DNA of 64,000 nucleotides from CAXXOK01 sp963675655 (GTDB taxonomy: Bacteria; Bacillota; Clostridia; Christensenellales; Aristaeellaceae): the NCBI GenBank assembly GCA_963675655.1, contig OY776489.1, positions 310,001 through 374,000 on the forward strand, in the 5' to 3' direction. Shown here piece after piece: positions 6,877-16,038 of this stretch. A model generated the notes under the pieces. The model was given only the letters and a program-made list of their open reading frames with translations, had not been told where the DNA came from and did no database searches. Every line of letters starts with the position of its first letter. The stretch's first letter is position 1. Made by a program: the position numbers and the translations under genes.

Positions 6877-8451
6877 TCAGGCTTTAGGGCCAGCTTCCAC
6901 AACCTTCTGGTCCATATTGGTGTACTTGGCAAAGTTCTTCTGGAACATACCGGCCAGCTTCTTAGCGGTCTCTTCGTAAGCAGCTTTATCCGCCCAGAAC
7001 TCGCGCGGGGAAAGCACTTCGGAAGGTACGCCCGGGCAAGCCTTAGGAACCATTACGTTAAAGATGGGGTCCAGCTCGAACTCACCTTTTTCAAGTTCGC
7101 CGTTAAGCGCAGCGGTTACCATTGCGCGCGTCAGGGGAAGCTTCATGCGGTTGCCACCCTTGCCGTAGCTGCCGCCAGCCCAGCCGGTGTTAACCAGGTA
7201 TACGTTCGCGCCGGTCTTGTCAATGCGCTCGCCCAGCAGTTCCGCATAGCGGCTGGCGGGCAGCGGGAAGAAGGGCTCGCCAAAGCAAGTGGAGAAGGTG
7301 GCTTCCGGCTCGGTAACACCGCGCTCGGTGCCAGCCAGCTTCGCGGTGTAGCCGCTAACAAACTGGTACATAGCCGCTTCACGGTTGAGCTTGCTGATGG
7401 GAGGCAGTACGCCGAAAGCATCCGCCGTCAGGAAGATGATGGTGTTGGGGACGCCTGCAGCGCCGGAAAGCTCAACGTTGTTGATATGCGTTACCGGATA
7501 ACCAACACGGGTATTTTCGGTGATGCTATTATCATCGAAATCCAACTCACGGGTTTCATCATCCATTACAACATTTTCAACCAACGCGCCGAAACGAATG
7601 GCGTTGTAGATGTCCGGCTCATTCTCTTTGGACAGCTTAATGCACTTGGCATAGCAGCCGCCTTCAAAGTTGAAGATGCCGTCGTCGCACCAGCCGTGTT
7701 CGTCATCGCCGATGAGTTTACGATTGGGGTCAGCGGACAAGGTGGTCTTGCCGGTACCGGAAAGGCCGAAGAAGATAGCGCTGTCGCCGGCTTCGCCAAC
7801 ATTGGCGGAGCAATGCATGGGCAACACGTTCTGCTTGGGCAGCAGGTAGTTCATAACGCTGAAGATACCCTTTTTGATTTCGCCGGCATAACGGCTGCAA
7901 GCAACAAGGATAACCTTCTTCTCAAAGCTGATCATGATGCCGGCTTCGCTGTTTACACCATCCAGCTCAGGAATCAGCTTCAGGCCTACCGCAGCAATAA
8001 CGGTGAAGCCGGGGGCAAAGGTTTCCAGCTCGGCCACTTCAGGACGACGCAGCAGCTGATGAATAAAAAGATTCTCGCTAGCCAAGTCGGTTACAACGCG
8101 GATCGGCAAACGGTATTTCTCGTTCGCACCGGCAAAGCCGTCGAACACGAACGCATCGCGGTTCTGGAAATAGCCGCGCATTTTATTATAGAGGCTGTCG
8201 AACTTCTCGGGGCTGATCGGCACATTGATGTTGCCCCATGCGATCTCGTCGTGGATGGAAGGCTCGTCGACCACAAAGCGGTCTTTGGGAGAGCGGCCGG
8301 TGTATTTGCCGGTCTTAACGACCAACGCACCGGTTTTGCTCAGTTTGCCTTCTCCGCGTTCCAAAGCACATTCTACCAGTGCGCTGGGAGAAAGGTTGCG
8401 ATACACGTTCTTAGTTCCGTTGAGGCCCAGGTAAGACAAGTCCAGACTCAT
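6877..8451 (-). CDS. pckA: Phosphoenolpyruvate carboxykinase (ATP)
   Basis: Interconverts oxaloacetate plus ATP with phosphoenolpyruvate, CO2 and ADP. In anaerobic fermenters it often runs in the carboxylating direction. The 524-aa length fits the ATP-type enzyme. Visible motifs are the P-loop kinase-1a site GLSGTGKTTLS, the metal-binding GDDEHGW, the substrate loop TGRSPKDRF and the kinase-2 region ENTRVGYPV. I chose the ATG at 8451 with AAGGAGGA upstream; the in-frame extension to 8547 crosses leader hairpins and has no Shine-Dalgarno. It is monocistronic, with its own terminator and a long structured AT-rich leader. Confidence 0.97.
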   Translation of the reverse strand: MSLDLSYLGLNGTKNVYRNLSPSALVECALERGEGKLSKTGALVVKTGKYTGRSPKDRFVVDEPSIHDEIAWGNINVPISPEKFDSLYNKMRGYFQNRDAFVFDGFAGANEKYRLPIRVVTDLASENLFIHQLLRRPEVAELETFAPGFTVIAAVGLKLIPELDGVNSEAGIMISFEKKVILVACSRYAGEIKKGIFSVMNYLLPKQNVLPMHCSANVGEAGDSAIFFGLSGTGKTTLSADPNRKLIGDDEHGWCDDGIFNFEGGCYAKCIKLSKENEPDIYNAIRFGALVENVVMDDETRELDFDDNSITENTRVGYPVTHINNVELSGAAGVPNTIIFLTADAFGVLPPISKLNREAAMYQFVSGYTAKLAGTERGVTEPEATFSTCFGEPFFPLPASRYAELLGERIDKTGANVYLVNTGWAGGSYGKGGNRMKLPLTRAMVTAALNGELEKGEFELDPIFNVMVPKACPGVPSEVLSPREFWADKAAYEETAKKLAGMFQKNFAKYTNMDQKVVEAGPKA

Positions 8452-8878
8452 AATGATATCCTCCTTGGAGTTCATAATACGGAAGCCGCGTGGCTTCCAA
8501 GCGGCAAAGACCGCTGTTGAGGTTGATATTCGGACGAAATGGCACAATCTCGCCCTAATTCCAATAATTCTCCAAATACTTCATAACTCCTGCTGCAATT
8601 TTTAAATTGTTTTTCATTTCACAATCATTTTTATTATCAAAGCCTTGTTCTCTCCCCCGAATAACGCGAGAAAACGGCATATTTAAGCCGTTTTCTCTGT
8701 TTTTCAGTTTTACGCTACCACATAAAAAAAGTAATTTTCATCGCAAAAAATTTTTTATACAACTAAAAATATTTTATAGATATAATGCAAGTTTGCGATT
8801 TTCATCCTGCGATTTTCCACTTTATTCTACTTTGTATCGTGCTGTGTAGTTTCGCACTTTTCATACCCTACAATGCTA
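8452..8878. other. AT-rich intergenic region with pckA leader hairpins
   Basis: 427 bp without a credible gene. Next to pckA, two hairpins are visible on the minus strand: GGAAGCC/GGCTTCC (8481-8498) and AAGCGG/CCGC (8499-8514). A perfect 11-bp stem lies at 8668-8697. The stretch 8720-8850 is very AT-rich and contains related elements such as TTTGCGATTTTCAT (8792-8805), TGCGATTTTCC (8809-8819) and an inverted TTTTCATCGCAAA (8735-8747). Confidence 0.5.
8668..8697. terminator. Stem-loop downstream of rsmA
   Basis: GAGAAAACGGC and its perfect complement with an 8-nt AT loop, about 180 bp beyond the rsmA stop. There is no T run on the minus strand; a weak T run follows on the plus strand. It is probably an mRNA 3'-end or terminator structure for dnaX-rsmA, but this is uncertain. 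Confidence 0.45.
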
Positions 8879-9730
8879 CTATTCCTGCTTCTGCTTTGCC
8901 AGGTGGTTTGCCAGCGCAATCCATTCCATCAGGGTAAGCGCCTCGCCGCGCACCGTAGGCGAGAGCCCCAGCGCTTCCAACGCAATACGTACAGCTTCCG
9001 TCGTTAGCGGTTGTACGCCTTTCAGGGTGTTTTGCAGCGTCTTTCGCCGCTGGTTAAAGGAGGCGCGAATCATACGCCACAGCAACGCTTCATCTTCCAC
9101 GGGCGCAGGCGGAGTCTCCCGAAATGCGAGTTTTACAAACGCACTATCCACTTTAGGCGGCGGGGTAAACGCAGCTGCGGGAACAACCGCAATCATATCC
9201 GGCTCGCAGTAATACCGGCAGCGCAGGCTCATCAGCCCATAGGCCGGGTCGCCGGGCAGGGCCATCAGCTTATCAGCCACTTCCTTTTGCACCATCACCG
9301 CCATGCAGGTTACCGGCAGTCCGCTGCCCCAGAACAGATCAAAAATAGGGGTGGTGATATTATAAGGAATATTGGCAACCACCATCCAACTTTCGCCCAG
9401 CATTTGCGATAGCCCGGAAAGATTCATTTTCCGGATATCGCCCTGCAAAATCTCCACATTCCCGAAACTTTCAGTTGCCACGCGTAAAAAAGGCAGTACG
9501 GTTTCATCCACTTCCACCGCCACTACCTTACCGGCGGCTTCGCCCAAGCAGGCCGTCAACGTCCCGGCGCCGGGGCCGATTTCCAGTACGTTATCAGTTT
9601 TTTGCACGCCTACCTGCTTCACAAGCGAGCGCAGCAGTTCCGTATCATATAGGAAGTGTTGTCCCAAATCATGTTTATAGTGGAAAGCGCCGTTTCGTTT
9701 CGGCGCTTTGGAAGCATACGATTTTTTCAC
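8879..9730 (-). CDS. rsmA: 16S rRNA N6-dimethyladenosine transferase RsmA (KsgA)
   Basis: Dimethylates two adjacent adenosines near the 3' end of 16S rRNA (A1518/A1519 in E. coli numbering) during late 30S maturation. The 283-aa Rossmann methyltransferase shows the SAM-binding VLEIGPGAGTLT, the acidic loop after beta-2 (VVAVEVDE) and the catalytic motif NIPYNI. The start is GTG at 9730 behind GGAGGAAT. It begins 2 nt after the dnaX stop, so the two form one operon. Confidence 0.96.
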   Translation of the reverse strand: MKKSYASKAPKRNGAFHYKHDLGQHFLYDTELLRSLVKQVGVQKTDNVLEIGPGAGTLTACLGEAAGKVVAVEVDETVLPFLRVATESFGNVEILQGDIRKMNLSGLSQMLGESWMVVANIPYNITTPIFDLFWGSGLPVTCMAVMVQKEVADKLMALPGDPAYGLMSLRCRYYCEPDMIAVVPAAAFTPPPKVDSAFVKLAFRETPPAPVEDEALLWRMIRASFNQRRKTLQNTLKGVQPLTTEAVRIALEALGLSPTVRGEALTLMEWIALANHLAKQKQE

Positions 9731-9732
9731 AG

Positions 9733-11403
9733 CTATTCCTCCATGCGTTTAGCGGACGACCCATCGTCTATTTGCACCAGGTCATGCCCCAGCGTATGGA
9801 TCAGCGTCTGCGCGTTCTCATCCCGGATGTCGTTTTCCCGCTTTACCTCCGCGCTGCCTTCCAGCACTGCTTCAAAGGTCACGGTTCTGCCCGCCGCTTC
9901 GGTTAGTGCCTGGCTTACCTTGTCGCGGCGCTTTGGTTCGTTCAGCCTTCCCAGCGTAAACTCTTTCCGGGCAAAAGCCACCTGTACGCGAAATACATTC
10001 CCCTGCGCACCGATGAACCGTTCTTTTTTCAGCAAGCCGTACAGCGGCGGTTCGGTCTTAGCAAGCAGCTTTAACGCCTGTTCCCAAACCGCATTGTCAT
10101 CTCCGCTGGATGCGGCGGCTTTCGGCGTGGTTTTTGCGACTTCCGATGGTTTTTCCGGCTGCTTTGCACCTTCAGCAGGCGCTTTCGCCGTCTTGGGGCG
10201 CGCCGGCGCTGCTGCTGCAAGCGCGCCGCTTTCCAGCGCCGCATTCAATGTTTGCAAGCGGTTTTCCAGCGTAGCGATACGCTCCAGCAGTGCCTGCGTA
10301 TCTTCATTCTGATTTTCCATGCAGGCATGCAATGCTGCAATCTCCATCCCGATACGGGGAGAGGAAGCATAGCGCAACTCGGTCTCTGCACGCATCATAT
10401 CTCCGGTGATGCGCAAAAGCCTCTCCTGCGAAAACTTATCGCTCTGCGCGCGATAACGTTTTTCATCCTCATCGGTTACTTCTAGCAGCTCTGCTGCGTT
10501 TTCACTTACGGCTTTAACCATCAGCAAAGCGCGCATGTGCCGCGCCGTTTCCCGTAAAAACACCTGCGGTTCCCGCCCGGATCGCATCAGCGTGTCGATA
10601 TGCGCCATTACGCCCGCGGCGTCGCCTGCCGCAATGCTATCGCTGAAGGAGAATAGAAAATCTTTGTCGCTTGCACCTAGTACGGTACGTACAATCTCCG
10701 CGGTCAGTTTGCCTTCCGTCGTTGCGGAAACGCACATATCTAAAATGCTGAACGCGTCGCGCATTGCGCCTTCCGCAGCGCGCGCTACCATCTGCATCGC
10801 TTCTGGTTCTGCCTGCACAGCAAGCTTATCCAGCGCTTCCTGCATACGCCCCATCAACAGCGGCGCGGAGATTCGGCCAAAATCAAAACGCTGTACACGG
10901 CTTAAAATGGTCGCCGGTATCCGCTGCGGCTCCGTCGTCGCAAGGATAAAAACCACGTGTTCGGGCGGCTCTTCCAGCGTTTTCAGCAGCGCGTTGAACG
11001 CCGCGGTAGACAGCATGTGCACTTCGTCAATAATGTAAACTTTATATTTCCCTACCTGCGCGGGGTAACGCACCTGCTCCAGCAAGTCGCGCACATTATC
11101 CACGCTGTTATTACTGGCCGCGTCCAGCTCCAGCACATCCAGCGTGCTTTCTTCCAAAATCGCTTTGCAGGGCGGGCAAACACCACAAGGGTCCCCATGA
11201 TCCGGGTTTTGGCAATTCACAGCCCGGCTCATGATTTTTGCCAGCGTTGTCTTGCCGGTTCCACGGCAGCCGCAAAACAGATACGCGTGGGCTATACGCC
11301 CCGTTTCCACCTGTCTGCGCAGGGTCTTTACCACAGCTTCCTGCCCTACGACTTGTTCAAATGTTAACGGCCGCCACTGCCGATAAAGCGCCTGATAAGC
11401 CAT
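9733..11403 (-). CDS. dnaX: DNA polymerase III subunit gamma/tau
   Basis: Clamp-loader ATPase that opens the beta clamp and organises the replisome. The start at 11403 (556 aa) is set by TGGAGGAAAAG. Residues 1-220 form the AAA+ module with Walker A (GCRGTGKTT), four zinc Cys in CQNPDHGDPCGVCPPC, DEVH Walker B (IIDEVHMLS) and sensor 1 (ATTEPQRIP). The region near residues 385-450 is an Ala/Pro/Lys-rich linker. The C-terminal ~110 residues would be the tau-type domain. No slippery frameshift heptamer was recognised. Neighbouring rsmA is co-transcribed. Confidence 0.96.
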   Translation of the reverse strand: MAYQALYRQWRPLTFEQVVGQEAVVKTLRRQVETGRIAHAYLFCGCRGTGKTTLAKIMSRAVNCQNPDHGDPCGVCPPCKAILEESTLDVLELDAASNNSVDNVRDLLEQVRYPAQVGKYKVYIIDEVHMLSTAAFNALLKTLEEPPEHVVFILATTEPQRIPATILSRVQRFDFGRISAPLLMGRMQEALDKLAVQAEPEAMQMVARAAEGAMRDAFSILDMCVSATTEGKLTAEIVRTVLGASDKDFLFSFSDSIAAGDAAGVMAHIDTLMRSGREPQVFLRETARHMRALLMVKAVSENAAELLEVTDEDEKRYRAQSDKFSQERLLRITGDMMRAETELRYASSPRIGMEIAALHACMENQNEDTQALLERIATLENRLQTLNAALESGALAAAAPARPKTAKAPAEGAKQPEKPSEVAKTTPKAAASSGDDNAVWEQALKLLAKTEPPLYGLLKKERFIGAQGNVFRVQVAFARKEFTLGRLNEPKRRDKVSQALTEAAGRTVTFEAVLEGSAEVKRENDIRDENAQTLIHTLGHDLVQIDDGSSAKRMEE

Positions 11404-11566
11404 CTTTTCCTCCATATACACCGCCTGTATACAGCCGGCGCGATTTGCAATTATTGTACACCAGAATTCCACATTGCGCCATAGCTACCCCAAAACGCCG
11501 ACCCCGGCAAACGCAGAAATGCAGCTGTGGAAATAGGGAAAAAATCCTCCGGGTACCCGCCTGCTA
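11404..11566. other. Divergent region dnaX / dacF
   Basis: A minus-strand TACAAT box near 11455 may serve dnaX, with no good -35. No SRP RNA is recognised here although it often lies near dnaX. Confidence 0.35.
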
Positions 11567-11596
11567 TTGGACATTTAGGTGCGTGGGCGTTATAAT
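11567..11596 (+). promoter_or_regulatory. Promoter of the dacF-priA cluster
   Basis: TTGGAC (11567-11572) and a perfect TATAAT (11591-11596) with an 18-bp spacer, 38 nt upstream of the TTG start at 11635. Confidence 0.75.
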
Positions 11597-11634
11597 ACAA
11601 TGTCGGTTGGACAGACAGAAAAGGGGGTGACGGT

Positions 11635-13158
11635 TTGCGCAAAGCGCTTGTGCGGTTTTTGGCTGTATTGTCGGCATTGACGTTGGCATGGCTTGGTATC
11701 TTTGCCTGGCAAAACGCTACCGGTTCATCCCCTGTGCGCTCCACACAAGCAGCGCTAGCCGAGGACACTACAACCGACATCCGTTATATCGCCCCTACGC
11801 TTTCCTCCAACGCTCCCGCTTATGACGAGGAGCATCCCGAAAACTTGACTGCCGATCAACTATACGCCAAATCCGCTATTTTAATAGAAGCGGAATCCGG
11901 CGAGGTGATCTTTGAGAAAAATGCCGACGAGCAGATGTATCCCGCCTCGACCACCAAGATACTGACGACGCTGCTTGGCATCGAGTTTGGGGATATGAAC
12001 GCGACCGCTACCATGGACACGGTAGCCGCCAATCTGGAAGAAGGCAGTTCCACCATTCCCTTATCTGTGGGAGAAACCATTAATTTTCAGGATTTACTGT
12101 ACGCCACCATGGTACGATCCGGCAACGACGGCGCCAACCTGATTGCGGAAACCATTTCCGGTTCCATCGGCGGCTTTGTGGATTTGATGAATCAGGCCGT
12201 GGCCAGTTACGGCTGCACCAATACGCATTTTTCCAACCCTAACGGTTTGCATGACGATACCCATTATACCACCGCGCGGGATATGGCAATTATCGCACGG
12301 ATCGCCATGCAAAACGATACCTTCGCTTCCATTGCCAAAACCTTTACATACAGCCTGCCCAAGAGCAATCTGCAACGCTCGCGCGTGCTGATGGGTACAA
12401 GTTCCAACTGGCTGAATTCCAGTGAGGAAAACGAGTACTATTATCCCTACGCAACAGGCATTAAAACCGGTTTTACCTCGCGCGCAGGGTATTGCTATAT
12501 CGGTTCTGCCGAAAGAGACGGCGTCAAGCTGATCTCGGTTGTGCTTTACACCAGTAAATCCGGCCGATGGACAGACAGCAAAAAGCTGATGGAATATGGA
12601 TTTTCCCAATTTGTCAGCGTTACGCCGGTGGATTTATACGATATGAACCCCACCGTGATCGAAACCACCGGTTACTCCATGGAGGATAGCGATATCGGCC
12701 AGTTACAGCTTAATATTGAATCGACAGCCGATACACGCACGGTGCACATTGTCGCGACCAAAACGGAAGTGGATAGTCTGGCCCGCAACCTGAAAGAGCA
12801 GGTTGTGATCAACTATACGCGTGATAATTTCTCCACGCCCGTTACCCAGGGCGAGGTGTTCGGCACGCTTACGTATTACCCGTCCGACGGCGGCAGCGCG
12901 ATCACCTACCAGCTGGTCGCATCCCGTTCCATCGCCCGCCGTGAAAACGCGCCTAAGTCGATTGAAGAAATCGTGGCCGAAACATATGCCGACCCCAACC
13001 CCTTCCCGCCGTTTTCGCTGGAGATGGCGCTTTACGTCGCCATTCCGCTTGTTGCCCTGTTCTTGCTTCTACGGCTTCCGTTCCGCCTGCTGCGCAAATC
13101 CGGCCGCCACGGCCGCCGCAGCCGTATTCCCAAGCCGAAGAACCGGTATTTCCGGTAA
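11635..13158 (+). CDS. Serine-type D-Ala-D-Ala carboxypeptidase (S11 family, DacF-like)
   Basis: Low-molecular-weight penicillin-binding protein that trims the terminal D-Ala from peptidoglycan pentapeptides. The start is TTG at 11635 with AAGGGGGTGA 4 nt upstream. Residues 1-40 are an export signal. The penicillin-binding motifs appear in order: STTK (PASTTKILTT, ~residue 103), SGN (MVRSGNDGAN, ~160) and KTG (GIKTGFTSRAG, ~280). An elongated beta domain follows. A C-terminal hydrophobic segment (~461-480) then a very basic tail suggests a true membrane anchor rather than the usual amphipathic helix. It is 9 bp upstream of the priA leader, so transcription may continue into priA. Confidence 0.93.
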   Translation: MRKALVRFLAVLSALTLAWLGIFAWQNATGSSPVRSTQAALAEDTTTDIRYIAPTLSSNAPAYDEEHPENLTADQLYAKSAILIEAESGEVIFEKNADEQMYPASTTKILTTLLGIEFGDMNATATMDTVAANLEEGSSTIPLSVGETINFQDLLYATMVRSGNDGANLIAETISGSIGGFVDLMNQAVASYGCTNTHFSNPNGLHDDTHYTTARDMAIIARIAMQNDTFASIAKTFTYSLPKSNLQRSRVLMGTSSNWLNSSEENEYYYPYATGIKTGFTSRAGYCYIGSAERDGVKLISVVLYTSKSGRWTDSKKLMEYGFSQFVSVTPVDLYDMNPTVIETTGYSMEDSDIGQLQLNIESTADTRTVHIVATKTEVDSLARNLKEQVVINYTRDNFSTPVTQGEVFGTLTYYPSDGGSAITYQLVASRSIARRENAPKSIEEIVAETYADPNPFPPFSLEMALYVAIPLVALFLLLRLPFRLLRKSGRHGRRSRIPKPKNRYFR

Positions 13159-13193
13159 TCACGCCTTTGAAAACGCAGAGAGGAGGAAGGCAT

Positions 13194-15434
13194 GTGATTG
13201 CACAAGTTATTGTGGATGTGATACACGAAAACGTCGCCAAGCCCTTCTCCTACACCATTCCCGATGAAATGGCCCTGCAAGTCGGCATGCGGGTGCGCGT
13301 ACCGCTTGGACGGCGGCAAGTGGATGGTATTGTGGTTGCACTGGCAGATGAATGCGATATACCGCCCGAGCGGATGCGCCCTGTCGCCCGCGTGGTGGAT
13401 ACATACCCCGCGGTGCTTCCACAACTGATGGCGCTGGCGCAGGAACTAGCAGAGCAGAACCACTGCCCGCTTTCCGAAACGCTTCGGTTGATGCTGCCCG
13501 CCGATATGCGCACCGGCCGGGTACAAACCAAAACCGAAGCGTACGTACAGCTGGCAGACGGCGTAGACGCGCGGGAAGCCGCGCTGGCGCAGGGACGTTC
13601 CCAAAAGCGGGCGACGCTGCTGCGCATGCTGGCGGATGCTCAACCCCACGCAGTAAAGGAACTTGCATCTCTGGTTTCCGCGCCGCAATCCGCTTTAAAG
13701 CAATTAGCCGAAAGCGGTTTTATCCGTTCCTTTTCACAGGAAGTCATGCGCTCGCCTTATGCCCAGTTGGCGGATGGGCAGAGTGTTCCTCCGCCGATGA
13801 CCGACGAGCAGCAAAGCGCGCTTGCGATTATGACGCCGGAACTCTCCAAGGGACAAGGTGCTTTTTTACTGCACGGCGTTACCGGCAGCGGCAAGACCGA
13901 GGTTTATCTCGCCATGGTCAAACGCACGCTGGAGATGGATAAAACCGCGATTATTCTGGTGCCGGAGATCGCATTGACGCCGCAAATGGTCGGGTGGTTT
14001 CGTGCCCGCTTTGGTCCCAAAACCGCCGTACTGCACAGCCGTCTCACCGGCGGCGAACGGTGCGATGAATGGCGTCGCATCCGGCTGGGAGACGCGCAAG
14101 TGGTGATCGGCGCCCGGTCGGCTATTTTTGCTCCGGTAGAAAACCTTGGGTTGATTGTGGTAGATGAAGAGCACGAACAAACCTACTTGAGTGATAAGCA
14201 TCCCCGTTACGATGCGCGGCAGGTCGCCATGAGCCGCTGCCACCGGGAAGGCGCGACACTGCTGCTGAGCAGCGCTACTCCCAGCATATTAAGTTTCGCT
14301 ATGGCTAAACGCGGGGATTATACCCTTGTGGAGATGCCCAGCCGTGTATTCGGCCGCCCGCTGCCGGCGGTTACCATCGTTGATATGCGCAAAGAGCTGG
14401 CCGCAGGCAACCGCTCCATTTTCAGCCAGCTGCTTCAGCAAAAGCTGAAAACCTGTTTTGACAACGGCCAGCAAGCTATGTTGTTTTTAAACCGGCGCGG
14501 CTATAACACCTTTATCAGCTGCCGCAATTGCGGTTATGTCGTCAAATGCCCGCAGTGCGACGTCAGCATGACGCTACATCAGCTGGAGGGGGGCGGCGAA
14601 AGCGAGCTGCGCTGCCATTTTTGCGGCGCTACCGCCGCACCGCCCACAGTATGCCCGGAGTGCGGCAGCCATTATATCCGCTATTTTGGCAGCGGTACCC
14701 AAAAAGTGCAGGAGGAAATTCAACGCCTTTTCCCGAATGTGAACACCATCCGTATGGATATTGACACCACCCAAAAACGCGATGCGCACTATAAGCTGCT
14801 GAACGCATTTGGGCAGGGCGAGGCGCAGGTGCTGATCGGCACGCAAATGATTGCCAAGGGGCTAGATTTCCCCAATGTTACGCTGGTTGGCGTAGTCGCG
14901 GCGGATTTAACCCTGAACCTGCCGGATTACCGCGCACAGGAGCGCACTTTTCAGCTGATTACGCAGGTGGCGGGACGCGCGGGCCGCGCAGACTCTCCCG
15001 GCGAGGTCGTAGTGCAAAGCTACAAGCCGGATCATCCCTGCATTGTCGCCGCTGCCGCGCAGGATTACCGCGCGTTTTTCACGCAGGAGTTTCAGCGCCG
15101 CCGCACCGGTTTGTACCCACCCTTTACCCTCATCGCCCGGCTGCTTACCGAAAGTGTGCAGGAGGACGCAGCCAAAGCAATGAACGATCGCCTTTACGAT
15201 ACGGTAGACGCATTTTTAAGCGCCCATCCCGCGCAAAAACGGCGCGTGCTGATGCTGCGGCAGGATGTGGCGCCCGTATCCAAAATCCGCGGGAAATACC
15301 GCTACCATGTGCTGCTGAAGGTGTTTGACCACCCCGATGCGCAGCCGCTTCTGCGGCTGCTGAGCGAGCTAAGCAATGTTAGCGATCCACATTGCCAGAT
15401 CTACGCGGAGATTAACCCCGCTACCCTGATATAA
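13194..15434 (+). CDS. priA: Primosomal replication restart helicase PriA
   Basis: 3'-5' helicase that rebuilds replisomes at stalled forks. The protein is 746 aa from the GTG at 13194, preceded by AGAGGAGGAAGG; an ATG at 13167 is in frame but lacks this site. It has the N-terminal 3' DNA-binding domain (~1-110), winged helix, helicase lobe 1 with Walker A (GVTGSGKTEVY) and DEEH box (VVDEEHEQTY), an inserted zinc domain with eight Cys (CRNCGYVVKCPQC, then CHFCG and CPECG) and lobe 2 with QVAGRAGR. It heads the widespread priA-def-fmt-rsmB cluster. Confidence 0.97.
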   Translation: MIAQVIVDVIHENVAKPFSYTIPDEMALQVGMRVRVPLGRRQVDGIVVALADECDIPPERMRPVARVVDTYPAVLPQLMALAQELAEQNHCPLSETLRLMLPADMRTGRVQTKTEAYVQLADGVDAREAALAQGRSQKRATLLRMLADAQPHAVKELASLVSAPQSALKQLAESGFIRSFSQEVMRSPYAQLADGQSVPPPMTDEQQSALAIMTPELSKGQGAFLLHGVTGSGKTEVYLAMVKRTLEMDKTAIILVPEIALTPQMVGWFRARFGPKTAVLHSRLTGGERCDEWRRIRLGDAQVVIGARSAIFAPVENLGLIVVDEEHEQTYLSDKHPRYDARQVAMSRCHREGATLLLSSATPSILSFAMAKRGDYTLVEMPSRVFGRPLPAVTIVDMRKELAAGNRSIFSQLLQQKLKTCFDNGQQAMLFLNRRGYNTFISCRNCGYVVKCPQCDVSMTLHQLEGGGESELRCHFCGATAAPPTVCPECGSHYIRYFGSGTQKVQEEIQRLFPNVNTIRMDIDTTQKRDAHYKLLNAFGQGEAQVLIGTQMIAKGLDFPNVTLVGVVAADLTLNLPDYRAQERTFQLITQVAGRAGRADSPGEVVVQSYKPDHPCIVAAAAQDYRAFFTQEFQRRRTGLYPPFTLIARLLTESVQEDAAKAMNDRLYDTVDAFLSAHPAQKRRVLMLRQDVAPVSKIRGKYRYHVLLKVFDHPDAQPLLRLLSELSNVSDPHCQIYAEINPATLI

Positions 15435-15459
15435 CCTGACGAACAAGGAGAGATAATGA

Positions 15460-16038
15460 ATGGCCACCAGAAAGATTGTTACCATCGGGGATGAAAAGCT
15501 CCGCAAAACCAGCAAACCGGTAGATAAATTCAACCTTCGGTTGAAGATACTGCTCAAGGATATGGCCGAAACTATGTACCAAAACGATGGTGCAGGGCTA
15601 GCCGCCCCGCAGGTTGGCATTCTCAAGCGCGTAATCGTTGTGGATGTCGGCGAAAAGCTGTACGAGCTTGTGAATCCGGAAATTGTAAATATGGACGGCG
15701 AGCAGGTCGGCCCCGAGGGCTGCCTGAGCGTGCCCGGCCGTGCAGGCGCGGTGAAGCGCCCCATGAAGGTACTGGTGAAAGCACAAAACGCTAAGGGCGA
15801 GCCGGTACAGGTGGAAGCCGAAGGGTTTTTAGCCCGAGCACTGTGCCACGAGATCGACCATTTAAACGGCGTTCTGTATGTGGATATTATGGAACACGAG
15901 ATTTTCCAGGATGATGCATCGGAGGACGAACCCGAAAACGCACCGGAAACCGAAAGCACCGCGACCGACCAGGCGACGGCTGCGGAAGCAACGCTTCAGC
16001 TAGATGCCGCTAAACAGAGTGGGGAGGCGCACCTTTGA
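15460..16038 (+). CDS. def: Peptide deformylase
   Basis: Removes the formyl group from the N-terminal Met of new proteins. The three metal and active-site motifs are present: GAGLAAPQVG, EGCLSVPG (Cys ligand) and the HEIDHLNG helix (two His ligands and catalytic Glu). After residue ~150 there is an unusual ~40-residue Glu/Ala/Thr-rich acidic tail, so the 192-aa protein is longer than the typical 150-170 aa. Def and Fmt act at opposite ends of the formyl cycle, and fmt overlaps it by 4 nt. Confidence 0.96.
   Translation: MATRKIVTIGDEKLRKTSKPVDKFNLRLKILLKDMAETMYQNDGAGLAAPQVGILKRVIVVDVGEKLYELVNPEIVNMDGEQVGPEGCLSVPGRAGAVKRPMKVLVKAQNAKGEPVQVEAEGFLARALCHEIDHLNGVLYVDIMEHEIFQDDASEDEPENAPETESTATDQATAAEATLQLDAAKQSGEAHL

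Noticed and set aside
7486..8520. 344-codon open frame antisense to pckA
   Set aside because: Codon-shadow of a highly biased gene, no start signal or family motif.
8607..8849. 80-codon frame in the AT-rich gap upstream of pckA
   Set aside because: No Shine-Dalgarno, composition like translated AT-rich noncoding DNA.
11404..11566. Possible SRP RNA near dnaX
   Set aside because: The conserved SRP core sequence was not found in the gap.
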